From Oscillospiraceae bacterium (GTDB taxonomy: Bacteria > Bacillota > Clostridia > Oscillospirales > Oscillospiraceae), in NCBI GenBank assembly GCA_017456645.1, contig JAFTIZ010000022.1, positions 1 to 54,319 of the forward strand: 54,319 nt of DNA, given 5' to 3'. Both the position numbers and the translations under genes were made by a program. Positions within the stretch are counted from its first letter, which is position 1; every line of letters begins with the position of its first letter. Below, piece by piece: positions 41,428 to 49,063 of the stretch. The notes under the pieces are model-generated. The model had not been told where the DNA came from, did not search any database, and saw nothing but the letters and a program-made list of their open reading frames with translations.

Positions 41428-42851
41428 TGGACGCGAACCAACTGTTGGATGCCATTGGCATGGTAGATGACCGTTTTTTGGTGACACAAAAGCCCTCCGC
41501 GGCACCGGTTCGCCGCAGGCTGATCGTGCTGATCGCGGCGGTACTGGTGCTTGGGCTGACCGTGGGCTCGGCGCTGGCTGTCAGTCAGGAACTGCCCCAG
41601 CTGACGGAGATGTTCATTCGGATTCTGGATATTCAGACCCATGAAAAACCGCCTGAGGGCAGCCTTCCGGTTATGGCCCCGTCTGCTCCGGAGGAAACGA
41701 ACCCGACCGTCCCTGAACTGCAAAGCATCAACGTGGTGGATATTGACGGTCAGGTGTATGCCCATTATTTCCGGGGTGAAGGAAGTGTTCAGCTGTTTGA
41801 GGGCGGATTTTATACCTACACGTTGCTTGGCGAGGCGTTTGCGCCGGAAACCTTCGCGTTCTGGGAATTTCAAAAGAATGGCGTTGTTCAGGTGGAAAGC
41901 CGGCGCGTGGATACAATCCTGCCCTATGACGGATACGAATTCCGGATTCTCTTTGACTATGCGGTGCTGCAGGATCAGCTGTGCGTTATGATGTGGAATG
42001 AGTTGATCATCGGTGACCTTTCCCGAAATGATTGGTTTGTGCAGGCGGTAGAGGGGCGGACGGATGTGGTGCTGCTGCAGCTGCCTGTATCCATAGGCAC
42101 GGATTATACCAATCACTATTTCTTGTTGGATCTGGAAACACTGGAAGTGACGGCTCTGTTCGATCCGGCTCTCGCCAGATCCATTCGGATCGATTGGCTC
42201 ACACCTACGGAGGATCTGCGCTATGCGTTGATCAACGGAGTGGAGGAGCAATCCGTAACGGCTGACGATTGGCTCGTGGATCTGAAGCGGATGACGCTGA
42301 CGAAGGTGGATGACCTGCTGGGCTTCACCGCACCGTCGCCCTATTTCATGGATGACAGGACGATCATCACCGAGCAATGGCTGGGGGATGGTTTTGTCAA
42401 TATCGTCCGATACGATATCCCCACAGGGGGACAGACTGTGCTGCTGGAGCGGGTGACCCGGGCGAATGCTTCGGGCGGTTATGCGAAGATCAACAAGGTG
42501 TTTGGTCTGCTGTACGCCGAGGATGACAGTGCGGAGCTGATCGACCTGCGGACAGGAGAGCGGAAGCCACTGACCGGTCTGGGCCTTGTGGGCAAGACGA
42601 TCAAGGGAAGTCCAAACGGAAAGTATATTCTGATCGCACAGCCCCAATGGGCGACAGATGAGGTCACCAGCAAATGTTACCCCAACCTTGGACTTCTGGA
42701 TCCGGTGAAGGGGGAAATGAAGCTCCTGACGCGGGATATTAGCGGCACTGCGGAATACCTGCGTGGCTGGCTGGATGACGAAACCGTAGTCCTCACTACG
42801 CGCAATGCCAATGGCAGCTACTACGTGCTGGTATATGAGTTTGTACAATGA
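41427..42851 (+). CDS. Single-pass membrane protein, anti-sigma-like, with large extracytoplasmic domain
   Basis: A 474-residue protein: a short cytoplasmic N-terminus (MDANQLLDAIGMVDDRFL, like the anti-sigma start in Clostridia), one membrane helix at about 33-53 (LIVLIAAVLVLGLTVGSALAV), a proline-rich linker, then about 390 residues of beta-rich sequence with repeated blade-like units (YTNHYFLLDLETLEV, KINKVFGLLYAEDDSAELIDLRTGER, GLLDPVKGEMKLLT) that suggest a beta-propeller sensor. The TGATG overlap with the sigma gene indicates translational coupling. The likely role is to hold the sigma factor until an outside signal arrives; this is inferred from order and topology. Confidence 0.72.
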   Translation: MDANQLLDAIGMVDDRFLVTQKPSAAPVRRRLIVLIAAVLVLGLTVGSALAVSQELPQLTEMFIRILDIQTHEKPPEGSLPVMAPSAPEETNPTVPELQSINVVDIDGQVYAHYFRGEGSVQLFEGGFYTYTLLGEAFAPETFAFWEFQKNGVVQVESRRVDTILPYDGYEFRILFDYAVLQDQLCVMMWNELIIGDLSRNDWFVQAVEGRTDVVLLQLPVSIGTDYTNHYFLLDLETLEVTALFDPALARSIRIDWLTPTEDLRYALINGVEEQSVTADDWLVDLKRMTLTKVDDLLGFTAPSPYFMDDRTIITEQWLGDGFVNIVRYDIPTGGQTVLLERVTRANASGGYAKINKVFGLLYAEDDSAELIDLRTGERKPLTGLGLVGKTIKGSPNGKYILIAQPQWATDEVTSKCYPNLGLLDPVKGEMKLLTRDISGTAEYLRGWLDDETVVLTTRNANGSYYVLVYEFVQ

Positions 42852-42854
42852 TCC

Positions 42855-42888
42855 AATCCCCCGGCGGGCTGTGGTCTGCCGGGGGATT
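42855..42888 (+). terminator. Terminator-like hairpin after the anti-sigma gene
   Basis: AATCCCCCGGC with GCCGGGGGATT around a 12-base loop; the T-tract is poor. Confidence 0.55.
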
Positions 42889-42901
42889 GTGGTGCCGTAC
42901 C

Positions 42902-42930
42902 TTGCATTTTCTAAATGTCTATGCTACAAT
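42902..42930 (+). promoter_or_regulatory. Promoter of the TIR-MORN gene
   Basis: TTGCAT (42902-42907), 17-bp spacer, TACAAT (42925-42930), 31 nt before the start codon. Confidence 0.7.
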
Positions 42931-42961
42931 AGCTGACAGAAAACGACAAAGGGATGGGTTT

Positions 42962-44161
42962 ATGGATATTTTTATTAGCTACAGCTCCAAGGAATACGAA
43001 AAAGCCTGCATGATCAAAAAGGTGTTGAATGAAAACGGCATTTCTACATGGTTGGCACCGGGTGACATTCCTCCCGGCTCCAATTACACCCGCGAGATTC
43101 CTCGCGCAATCCGTAATTGCAAGGTGTTTCTTCTGCTGTTGTCGGAAAATGCCCAGAATTCCATGTGGGTCAGCGCGGAACTGGAGAATGCATTTAAAAA
43201 TGAAAAGCCGATTATTCCCTTTGCGTTGGAAAACTGTATATTGCGGGATGAATTCGACTTCCTGTTGTCTCGGTGCCAGCGCATCGAGGCTTATGAACGC
43301 ACCGCGGATGCGCTGGAAAATCTTATACGCCGGCTGAAGGTGCTGGTTGGAGCAGATGATAGTGCTGCTCCCGTGGTCACGGCTATGCATTCAGTGGAAA
43401 AAGTCACCCCTGTGGAAACGGTTTCGCAGCCGGAGGAGAGTCTGCCGGCTAATAGGGAGTACAAGGTCATCCACTATGAAAACGGTGCGACCTACGAAGG
43501 CGAAACAGTGAACGGCGTGCGCTGGGGCAAGGGGAAGTATACCTCTGAGAACGGTCATATATACGAGGGTGATTATGTCAACGGCAGACGCACTGGCAAG
43601 GGTAGGTATAGCTGGTCTGACAACAGTTACTACGAGGGAGATTTTCTGGATGGTGACTTCCATGGCAAAGGCCGCCGCGTATGGCGCAATGGAAATGTCC
43701 ATGAGGGCGACTATGTCAAGGATAAGCGCACCGGCAAGGGGAAACTGATGTGGCCCAGCGGTAGTGTTTATGAGGGCGATTTCATAGAGGACAAGCGAAC
43801 CGGCAAGGGCAAGTATACCTGGCCCAGCGGCAATTACTACGAGGGTGACTTTGTGGACGGTGATTTTCAGGGCAAGGGTCGGTTTGTATGGCACGATGGC
43901 GATGTCTACGAGGGTGACTTCGCAAAGGACAAGCGAACCGGCAAGGGCAAGTACAGCTGGCCCAACGGCGATGTATATGAAGGCGACTTCCTGGATGGTA
44001 TTCGCACCGGTCATGGTGTGTTCAGCTGGGATGCTACCGACGGAAGGTACCGCAAGGAAGGTACATGGGATGCTGGTCAGCTGGTGAACGGCAAGGAATT
44101 TGATGCCGACGGAAAGGTAATCGCTGAGTATTGCGATGGTCAGCGTCTGAAACGAGACTAA
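42962..44161 (+). CDS. TIR-domain protein with C-terminal MORN repeats
   Basis: A 399-residue cytoplasmic protein. Residues 1-128 are a TIR domain: MDIFISYSSKEYE, STWLAPGDIPPGSNY (BB-loop region) and MWVSAELE, where E73 matches the catalytic glutamate of NAD-cleaving TIR domains (W-x-x-x-E, as in SARM1 WVHKE). A 40-residue linker follows. From residue 178 there are eight MORN repeats (YEGDF...GKGKYTW) at an exact 23-residue period (178, 201, 224, 247, 270, 293, 316, 339) plus a weak ninth. MORN repeats form elongated hairpin sheets used for membrane or protein contact. Start ATG 42962 is preferred over an upstream in-frame one at 42848 that lies before the promoter. Prokaryotic TIR proteins act in anti-phage defence or as effectors; the role here is unproven. 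Confidence 0.85.
   Translation: MDIFISYSSKEYEKACMIKKVLNENGISTWLAPGDIPPGSNYTREIPRAIRNCKVFLLLLSENAQNSMWVSAELENAFKNEKPIIPFALENCILRDEFDFLLSRCQRIEAYERTADALENLIRRLKVLVGADDSAAPVVTAMHSVEKVTPVETVSQPEESLPANREYKVIHYENGATYEGETVNGVRWGKGKYTSENGHIYEGDYVNGRRTGKGRYSWSDNSYYEGDFLDGDFHGKGRRVWRNGNVHEGDYVKDKRTGKGKLMWPSGSVYEGDFIEDKRTGKGKYTWPSGNYYEGDFVDGDFQGKGRFVWHDGDVYEGDFAKDKRTGKGKYSWPNGDVYEGDFLDGIRTGHGVFSWDATDGRYRKEGTWDAGQLVNGKEFDADGKVIAEYCDGQRLKRD
43492..44043 (+). repeat. Tandem MORN-encoding repeats, 69-bp unit
   Basis: Eight consecutive 69-bp units inside the TIR-MORN gene encode the exact 23-residue period. Some neighbouring units are close to identical (for example around 43721-43812 and 43917-43966), hinting at recent duplication or conversion. 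Confidence 0.75.
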
Positions 44162-44166
44162 GCCGT

Positions 44167-44204
44167 AAGAATGCACCGGGTTTTTGCCCGGTGCATTCTT
44201 TTTT
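44167..44204 (+). terminator. Terminator after the TIR-MORN gene
   Basis: AAGAATGCACCGGG, loop TTTTTG, CCCGGTGCATTCTTTTTT. Confidence 0.95.
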
Positions 44205-44214
44205 GATATTTTCG

Positions 44215-44243
44215 TTGAAAAAAGGAGATTGATGTGGTAAAAT
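44215..44243 (+). promoter_or_regulatory. Promoter of the NUDIX gene
   Basis: TTGAAA (44215-44220), 17-bp spacer, TAAAAT (44238-44243). Confidence 0.65.
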
Positions 44244-44265
44244 CAGAACAAAGGAGCGATTAACT

Positions 44266-44775
44266 GTGGAATTTAATGACATTTATGATGAAAACAGAAA
44301 CCGCACCGGTCGGGTACACCGGCGTGGCCGACCCTGGAGACCGGGGGAGTACGGCCTTGTGGTGTGCGTCTGGGTTTATGACGGACGGGGGCACATTCTG
44401 CTGACCCGTCGGGCTCCGGGCAAAAGCTTCGCCGGCACATGGGAAAATTCCGGCGGCGCGGCTCAGGCAGGGGAGGACAGCCTCAGTGCCATCTGCCGGG
44501 AACTGCGGGAGGAGACCGGCATCTGTGCCGAGCCGGAGGAATTTGAGTTTCTCCATACCGTCCGGGATCGCAATTGCTTTTACGATCACTACTGCCTGAA
44601 ATGGCAGGGCGCGGTGGAGGATGTGGTACTTTTGCCCGGCGAGACCGACGGCGTTAAGTGGGTCACATTTGATGAGATTCACCGCATGATCGCCGCGGGG
44701 GAGATCTGCCGCATCATCGCGCATCAGTTTCTGGAGGAGGAGCAGGCTCTGCTGAGCCGACAATCTGCACAATAA
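44266..44775 (+). CDS. NUDIX hydrolase
   Basis: A 169-residue pyrophosphohydrolase. The complete NUDIX box (Gx5Ex7REUxEExGU) is visible, beginning GAAQAGE and ending RELREETGI, at about residues 65-86. The N-terminus (FNDIYDENRNRTG) is like that of NUDIX proteins related to isopentenyl-diphosphate isomerase-type or general NDP-X hydrolases. The start is GTG 44266, nine bases after AAAGGAG. Substrate is unknown. It lies downstream of a TIR protein whose expected product (ADP-ribose) is a known NUDIX substrate, but a strong terminator and a separate promoter divide the two genes. Confidence 0.92.
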   Translation: MEFNDIYDENRNRTGRVHRRGRPWRPGEYGLVVCVWVYDGRGHILLTRRAPGKSFAGTWENSGGAAQAGEDSLSAICRELREETGICAEPEEFEFLHTVRDRNCFYDHYCLKWQGAVEDVVLLPGETDGVKWVTFDEIHRMIAAGEICRIIAHQFLEEEQALLSRQSAQ

Positions 44776-44815
44776 TTACTCTGAAATTTTGGATACCACG
44801 CTAGCGGGTTCTTTC

Positions 44816-44844
44816 TTGAAAAATTATATTGTTCGGGTTATAAT
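44816..44844 (+). promoter_or_regulatory. Promoter of the phosphoribosyltransferase-like gene
   Basis: TTGAAA (44816-44821), 17-bp spacer, TATAAT (44839-44844). Confidence 0.8.
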
Positions 44845-44850
44845 GAAAAA

Positions 44851-44941
44851 AAGCGTTTTTTGAGTACCGGCAAAAACGCTCTTTTGCCGGGGCCAGAAAA
44901 GGCTTTTCTTTTTTGAATTCACAGACTTGGAGGATACCCTT
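44851..44941 (+). promoter_or_regulatory. Structured 5' leader with mutually exclusive hairpins
   Basis: A 91-nt leader. Hairpin A pairs AGCGTTTTT (44852-44860) with AAAAACGCT (44872-44880). Hairpin B pairs CCGGCAAAA (44867-44875) with TTTTGCCGG (44882-44890). They share 44872-44875, so only one can form. A short hairpin AGAAAA/TTTTCT (44895-44909) followed by T5 could terminate. This is the layout of an attenuator or small riboswitch. I recognise no known class. Confidence 0.6.
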
Positions 44942-45577
44942 ATGATTGAAATTATGCATCTGCCCGTGCGCCATGGTAATGTCCCCCTGCGTTTTGCCCG
45001 TGGCCATTTTGCTACTAACCATAGCCATATCAATTACTACATCGATATTACATATCCCAAGGCTCGCCTGAGTGAGGCGCAGGCTGTTGCCAAGCAGCTG
45101 GTAAGCAGCTTTGTCAATAATACTCCTGTGGATACCGTTCTGTGTCTGGACGGCACCATGGTCATCGGCACCTGCCTGGCTGAAGAGCTGACCAAGAGCG
45201 GCTTCCACAGCATCAACACCCACAACACCATCTACGTTGTGCAGCCTGAGTATAACTCCAACTCCCAGATGATCTTCCGGGATAACATCCAGAACATGAT
45301 CCGCAACAAGCACGTTCTGATTTTGATGGCATCCTGCACCACCGGCTACACCGCCAACAAGGGCATCGAAGCTGTGGGCTACTACGGCGGCGAGGTGGTC
45401 GGCGTTGCGGCGCTGTACAGCGCGGTGGACAGTGTCGGCGATCTGCCTGTGCGCTCCGTGTACAACCTGAGCGACCTGCCGGATTACGCCAGCTACGATT
45501 ACAAGGATTGCCCCTACTGCAAGAAGGGCAGAAAGATCGACGCGCTGGTTAACTCCCACGGCTATTCTTCTCTGTAA
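44942..45577 (+). CDS. Phosphoribosyltransferase-like protein (orotate PRTase-type fold)
   Basis: A 211-residue protein of the type I PRTase fold, similar in layout to orotate phosphoribosyltransferases: N-terminal hood, TVLCLDGTMVIGTCLAEEL, and a PRPP-loop-like HVLILMASCTTGYTANKGIEAV, where the usual acidic pair before TTG is replaced (ASC instead of DDV), so catalysis is uncertain. The C-terminus carries a CPYC pair (KDCPYCKKGRKIDALV) that may bind metal. GGAGG eight bases before ATG 44942 sets the start; a TTG 15 bases earlier is rejected. Expression may be controlled by the leader hairpins. Confidence 0.72.
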   Translation: MIEIMHLPVRHGNVPLRFARGHFATNHSHINYYIDITYPKARLSEAQAVAKQLVSSFVNNTPVDTVLCLDGTMVIGTCLAEELTKSGFHSINTHNTIYVVQPEYNSNSQMIFRDNIQNMIRNKHVLILMASCTTGYTANKGIEAVGYYGGEVVGVAALYSAVDSVGDLPVRSVYNLSDLPDYASYDYKDCPYCKKGRKIDALVNSHGYSSL

Positions 45578-45589
45578 GATAAAAAGCAG

Positions 45590-45620
45590 CACCGCCTCTC
45601 CGGTCGGAGAGGCGGTGTTT
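45590..45620. terminator. Bidirectional terminator between PRTase-like and DUF4015 genes
   Basis: CACCGCCTCTCC, loop GGTC, GGAGAGGCGGTG, with A-rich and T-rich flanks between convergent genes. Confidence 0.92.
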
Positions 45621-45627
45621 TGATGTC

Positions 45628-46680
45628 TTAGTGTGCGCTTTCGATGGGGCGCAGGATGCAGTATTTACTGAAGCGGGTGTCGCTGGCATCACTGGCAGTG
45701 GTTATGAACAGCACGTGCAGGGCAGGCTCGTCGGTAGCGACCTGCTGGGCAACGGTGTCCGCTTCCTCCGCGGCGACACCCTGCAGATACACTCTGCAGT
45801 TGCCTGCCGGCAGGGGAAAGGCCGGGGAGGCGGCCATAAAGGACACGCACAGCTGCTCTGTAGCACAGGCGGTGGCCAATGTGGCGGCAGCCTGCGAAAT
45901 GGTCAGCTCTTTATCACCGTCGAAGACGATCTTGTTGGTGTCAGGGAAACGGAAATCGTCATAAACCACTTCGTCAAAGCCCAGACTTTGCAACTCCTTG
46001 GTGATACGAACCAGATAGTTTAGGGTCTCCTCGGCGGCGGGGTTGAGCCAATAGTAGCCGTTGTCCATCCATAGAGCGCCGTCCTTGCCCTTTTCGGGCA
46101 GACCGCTGGGGACGTGGTAACGTCCGAACCAATAGTCACGAAAAGCAGGGAGCCGGGCAATGAGGTGCAGCTCCCGCTGAGCCAGCTCTTCAATCAGGGC
46201 ATCAAAACGGGGGGCGAGGGTTTCGTAGGTGAATTTGTCGTCATCCTCATCGTCGATGCCGGTGGAGTAGTAGAACAGACCCTTGGGATTTTTGACATCG
46301 AACATCACCGCCGTGCCGGCGGGGAGTGTATCCAAAATGGCCTGTACATCGGCGAAGCGGGCATCATCCTTCAGATCCTCAAAATCGATGTAGTAACCCT
46401 GAATGCTGGTCTTTTCGATTTCTGAGGGGGTATCGTCTGTGACCGGTTCTTTGTAGTGGATGGTTACGTCGATGGTGTCTGTGTTGGGCACAGCCACCAC
46501 GCCCTCCGGGAATGCGCCAAGGCTGAAATCCAGCTGCGCGCCCAGATCCCGATGATATACCATGTAGCGCGCCACCCAAACCATCCAGCACAGCCAGACC
46601 ACGGCAGCCACGGCAGCAAAGATCAGAAGAAATTTTCCCGTCCGGCGGAGATTGCGCCGGGTGCGGTAGGAGATACTCAT
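45628..46680 (-). CDS. Membrane-anchored putative glycoside hydrolase (DUF4015)
   Basis: A 350-residue protein with an N-terminal membrane anchor (about 16-38, FLLIFAAVAAVVWLCWMVWV) and an extracytoplasmic TIM-barrel-like DUF4015 domain: GYYIDFEDLKDDARFADVQAILD, AVMFDVKNPKGLFYYSTG, HLIARLPAFRDYW and GFDEVVYDDFRFP. The acidic residues on these strand ends fit a glycosidase-like active site, but no activity is established for the family. AAAGGAG precedes ATG 46680. Its start overlaps the prmA stop (ATGA), so it is translated with prmA, an unusual partner for a cell-surface protein. Confidence 0.8.
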   Translation of the reverse strand: MSISYRTRRNLRRTGKFLLIFAAVAAVVWLCWMVWVARYMVYHRDLGAQLDFSLGAFPEGVVAVPNTDTIDVTIHYKEPVTDDTPSEIEKTSIQGYYIDFEDLKDDARFADVQAILDTLPAGTAVMFDVKNPKGLFYYSTGIDDEDDDKFTYETLAPRFDALIEELAQRELHLIARLPAFRDYWFGRYHVPSGLPEKGKDGALWMDNGYYWLNPAAEETLNYLVRITKELQSLGFDEVVYDDFRFPDTNKIVFDGDKELTISQAAATLATACATEQLCVSFMAASPAFPLPAGNCRVYLQGVAAEEADTVAQQVATDEPALHVLFITTASDASDTRFSKYCILRPIESAH

Positions 46681-47618
46681 AGGCCGCTCCTTTCCGCGGT
46701 GACACAGCGCCAATCCTCTTTTTCACGGACGGAGGTAACGGTGAGCCCTGCGGCGGCGAGGGCGTTTTTTACGTCCGCCAGCCGGGTGTTCAGGATGCCG
46801 GAGCAGATCAGCCGGCTCTTGCCGGTCAAAAAGGCGGGAAGCACGGGGGCAAGGCCGATGATCACATCTGCCACGATGTTTACGAGCACCACGTCGTATT
46901 CCTTTTGGGAAATCTGTTCCATCAATGTCTTGTCGGCGGTGACGTTGCCGGTCAGGGCGGTGAACTGAGGTGCGGCAAAGCCATTGTAGGCGGCATTCTC
47001 CCGTGCGATGTCCTCAGCCTTGGGGTCAATATCGATGCCGATGGTGTCGGCGGCACCCAATCGCAGGGCGGCGATGGACAAAATGCCGCTGCCGCTGCCT
47101 AAGTCAAGGCAGTGATCGCCGGGGGTAACCAGCTCCTCCATGGCCTCCATGACCATTTGGGTGGAGGGATGGGCGCCGGTGCCGAAGGTCAGACCGGGAT
47201 CCAGAATCACGGGGGCGCGGCCATCCGTGTCCGTGTTCGCCAGCCAGTAGGGCAGGACGATCAGCTTGTGGCCGATGGGCTGAGGGGGATAACTGTCCTT
47301 CCAGCTTTCCTCGTAGTCCACCTCCGGCAGAGAGGCGACGGTTTGGGTCAGACCCAGCTTTTCGGTCAGAGAGCGGAGCTTGTCCATACCGGCGGTGTCC
47401 GTGTCCTCCAGATACAGCTTGATGTTGGACAGACCCTCCAGCTTTTGCTGAAGGCTTTCGTCGATATAGTCCCAGTATTCCCGGTTTTCATCTAAAAATG
47501 TTTCAAATTCTGCCTGATCTTCAATGACCAGATCGGAAAAACCGCCGGCGGTCAGGGCGGTGGTGACAGCACCAATGCTGTCGGCAGTGGTGGGGATCGT
47601 TATTTCAAGCCATGCCAT
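46677..47618 (-). CDS. prmA: Ribosomal protein L11 methyltransferase
   Basis: A 313-residue SAM-dependent methyltransferase that trimethylates ribosomal protein L11. An N-terminal substrate-recognition domain (MAWLEITIPTTADSIGAVTTAL) is followed by PGLTFGTGAHPSTQMVMEAME, the SAM motif LDLGSGSGILSIAALRLG and VLVNIVADVIIGL, all PrmA signatures. AAGGAGG lies before ATG 47618; a longer frame from 47693 lacks a site. The usual neighbours dnaJ and rsmE are absent; it is paired with a DUF4015 gene. Confidence 0.95.
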   Translation of the reverse strand: MAWLEITIPTTADSIGAVTTALTAGGFSDLVIEDQAEFETFLDENREYWDYIDESLQQKLEGLSNIKLYLEDTDTAGMDKLRSLTEKLGLTQTVASLPEVDYEESWKDSYPPQPIGHKLIVLPYWLANTDTDGRAPVILDPGLTFGTGAHPSTQMVMEAMEELVTPGDHCLDLGSGSGILSIAALRLGAADTIGIDIDPKAEDIARENAAYNGFAAPQFTALTGNVTADKTLMEQISQKEYDVVLVNIVADVIIGLAPVLPAFLTGKSRLICSGILNTRLADVKNALAAAGLTVTSVREKEDWRCVTAERSGL

Positions 47619-47734
47619 GGCAGCTAACCTCCTTGGGTGGCATTCTAATTTCGGTATCTCATTCATTCTAACCCATTCGGCGAAAAATGGCAACCGGGAA
47701 GGGGAGGTTATTTTGTAAATTTTTCATTCCCTAC

Positions 47735-47763
47735 TTCCTATTTCGTCCCAAATGGTATATAAT
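47735..47763 (+). promoter_or_regulatory. Promoter of the yfmF-yfmH operon
   Basis: A clear TATAAT (47758-47763) with a weak TTCCTA -35 (47735-47740) at 17 bp. Confidence 0.5.
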
Positions 47764-47794
47764 AAGCAGTAACGTTATGCAAGGAGTTTTGCTC

Positions 47795-49063
47795 ATGATT
47801 CAAACCATTGCCCTTTTGCCCGGAGTGACCCTGCGTGTCTTTCCGGCAGAGCGGTTCAAGCAGGGCTGCCTGAGCCTGCAGTTCCTGCGCCCCATGTGCA
47901 AGGAAGAGGCTGCCCTGAACGCAATCATTCCTGCGGTGCTGCTGCGGGGCACGACGGCCCATCCGGATCTGCGTTCCATTACATTGCGGCTGGATGATCT
48001 GTACGGCGCTTCGGTGGGGGCGCTGGTGCGCCGCGCCGGCGACTATCAGACCGTTGGCCTTTACTCCAGCTTCATTGAGGATCGCTACGCCATGCCCGGG
48101 GATCGGGTGCTGGAGCCGATGCTGGATTTTTTGGAGGAGCTGATGCTGGATCCCATCCGGGAAGGCGAAGGCTTCAGCCGTGAATTTGTGGAAAGCGAGA
48201 AGCGCAACCTGATCGCCACCATCGAATCCGAGCGCAACGATAAGCGAGCCTATACCGCGGCGCAGATGCTGAAAAGAATGTGCGCCGGTGACTCCTACGG
48301 CGTTCCCAGATTGGGCGAGTGCGCGCAGGTGGAGCAGATCGATGCTGACAACGCATGGGCGCACTATCAAAAGGTTTTGCGTCATAGCCCGGTGGAGGTG
48401 TTCTACGTAGGCAACGGCGATCCTGAAATCGTGGCGCAAAAGCTGCGCCGGCTGTTTGGGCGCATTGACAGAGCCCCTGAGGCGCTGCCGGAGCAGACGC
48501 CCTTCCGTGACGGAGGCTGCGGCGGCGATTACACCGAAGCTATGGAGATCAGTCAGGGCAAGCTGAGCATGGGCTTTGTAACGCCTATTTTCAATAAATC
48601 CAAGGAATTTGCGGCTATGCAGGTGCTGAACACTGTGTTCGGCGCAGGCATGACCAGCAAGCTGTTTATGAACGTCCGTGAGAAAATGAGCCTGTGCTAT
48701 TCCATTGGCTCCGGATATTACGGCACCAAGGGTATTATGACTGTGTCCGCCGGCATCGATTGCGACAAGGAGCCGGTGGTACGCGCAGAGATCCTGCACC
48801 AGATGGAGGCCTGCTGTGCAGGTCAGATCACCGCTGAGGAGCTGGCTGCCGGCAAGGAGGCGATCCTGTCCGGTCTGCGTGGTGTCCACGACTCGCCCGG
48901 TTCCATCGAGGGCTACGAGACCGTGGCGGCCATCAGCGGTCTGCCGCTGACGGTGGAGCAGTATTATCGGGCGGTGGAGGCGGTCACGGTGGATGCTGTG
49001 GCGGCTGCGGCTCGTACGGTGCGCCTGCACACCACCTATTTCCTGAAGGGGGTGGACGCATGA
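47795..49063 (+). CDS. yfmF: M16-family protein, YfmF-like, lacking the zinc motif
   Basis: A 422-residue protein with the two-lobed insulinase (M16) fold but no HxxEH zinc site, as for B. subtilis YfmF, described as associated with EF-P 5-aminopentanol modification. The C-terminal lobe is recognisable (FNKSKEFAAMQVLNTVFGAGMTSKLFMNVREKMSLCYSI, GTKGIMTVSAGID). ATG 47795 follows AAGGAG. It overlaps the catalytic partner YfmH by ATGA, and the two probably form a heterodimer like mitochondrial processing peptidase or PqqF/G-type pairs. Confidence 0.88.
   Translation: MIQTIALLPGVTLRVFPAERFKQGCLSLQFLRPMCKEEAALNAIIPAVLLRGTTAHPDLRSITLRLDDLYGASVGALVRRAGDYQTVGLYSSFIEDRYAMPGDRVLEPMLDFLEELMLDPIREGEGFSREFVESEKRNLIATIESERNDKRAYTAAQMLKRMCAGDSYGVPRLGECAQVEQIDADNAWAHYQKVLRHSPVEVFYVGNGDPEIVAQKLRRLFGRIDRAPEALPEQTPFRDGGCGGDYTEAMEISQGKLSMGFVTPIFNKSKEFAAMQVLNTVFGAGMTSKLFMNVREKMSLCYSIGSGYYGTKGIMTVSAGIDCDKEPVVRAEILHQMEACCAGQITAEELAAGKEAILSGLRGVHDSPGSIEGYETVAAISGLPLTVEQYYRAVEAVTVDAVAAAARTVRLHTTYFLKGVDA

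Noticed and set aside
43492..44043. Regular 69-bp repeats that could look like a CRISPR-like array
   Set aside because: They lie inside one open frame and encode MORN repeats with no spacer/repeat structure; no CRISPR array was seen anywhere.
44851..44941. Known riboswitch (purine, preQ1, PRPP/guanidine type) or T-box
   Set aside because: Conserved core bases of those classes were not found, and there is no T-box sequence; left as an unclassified leader.
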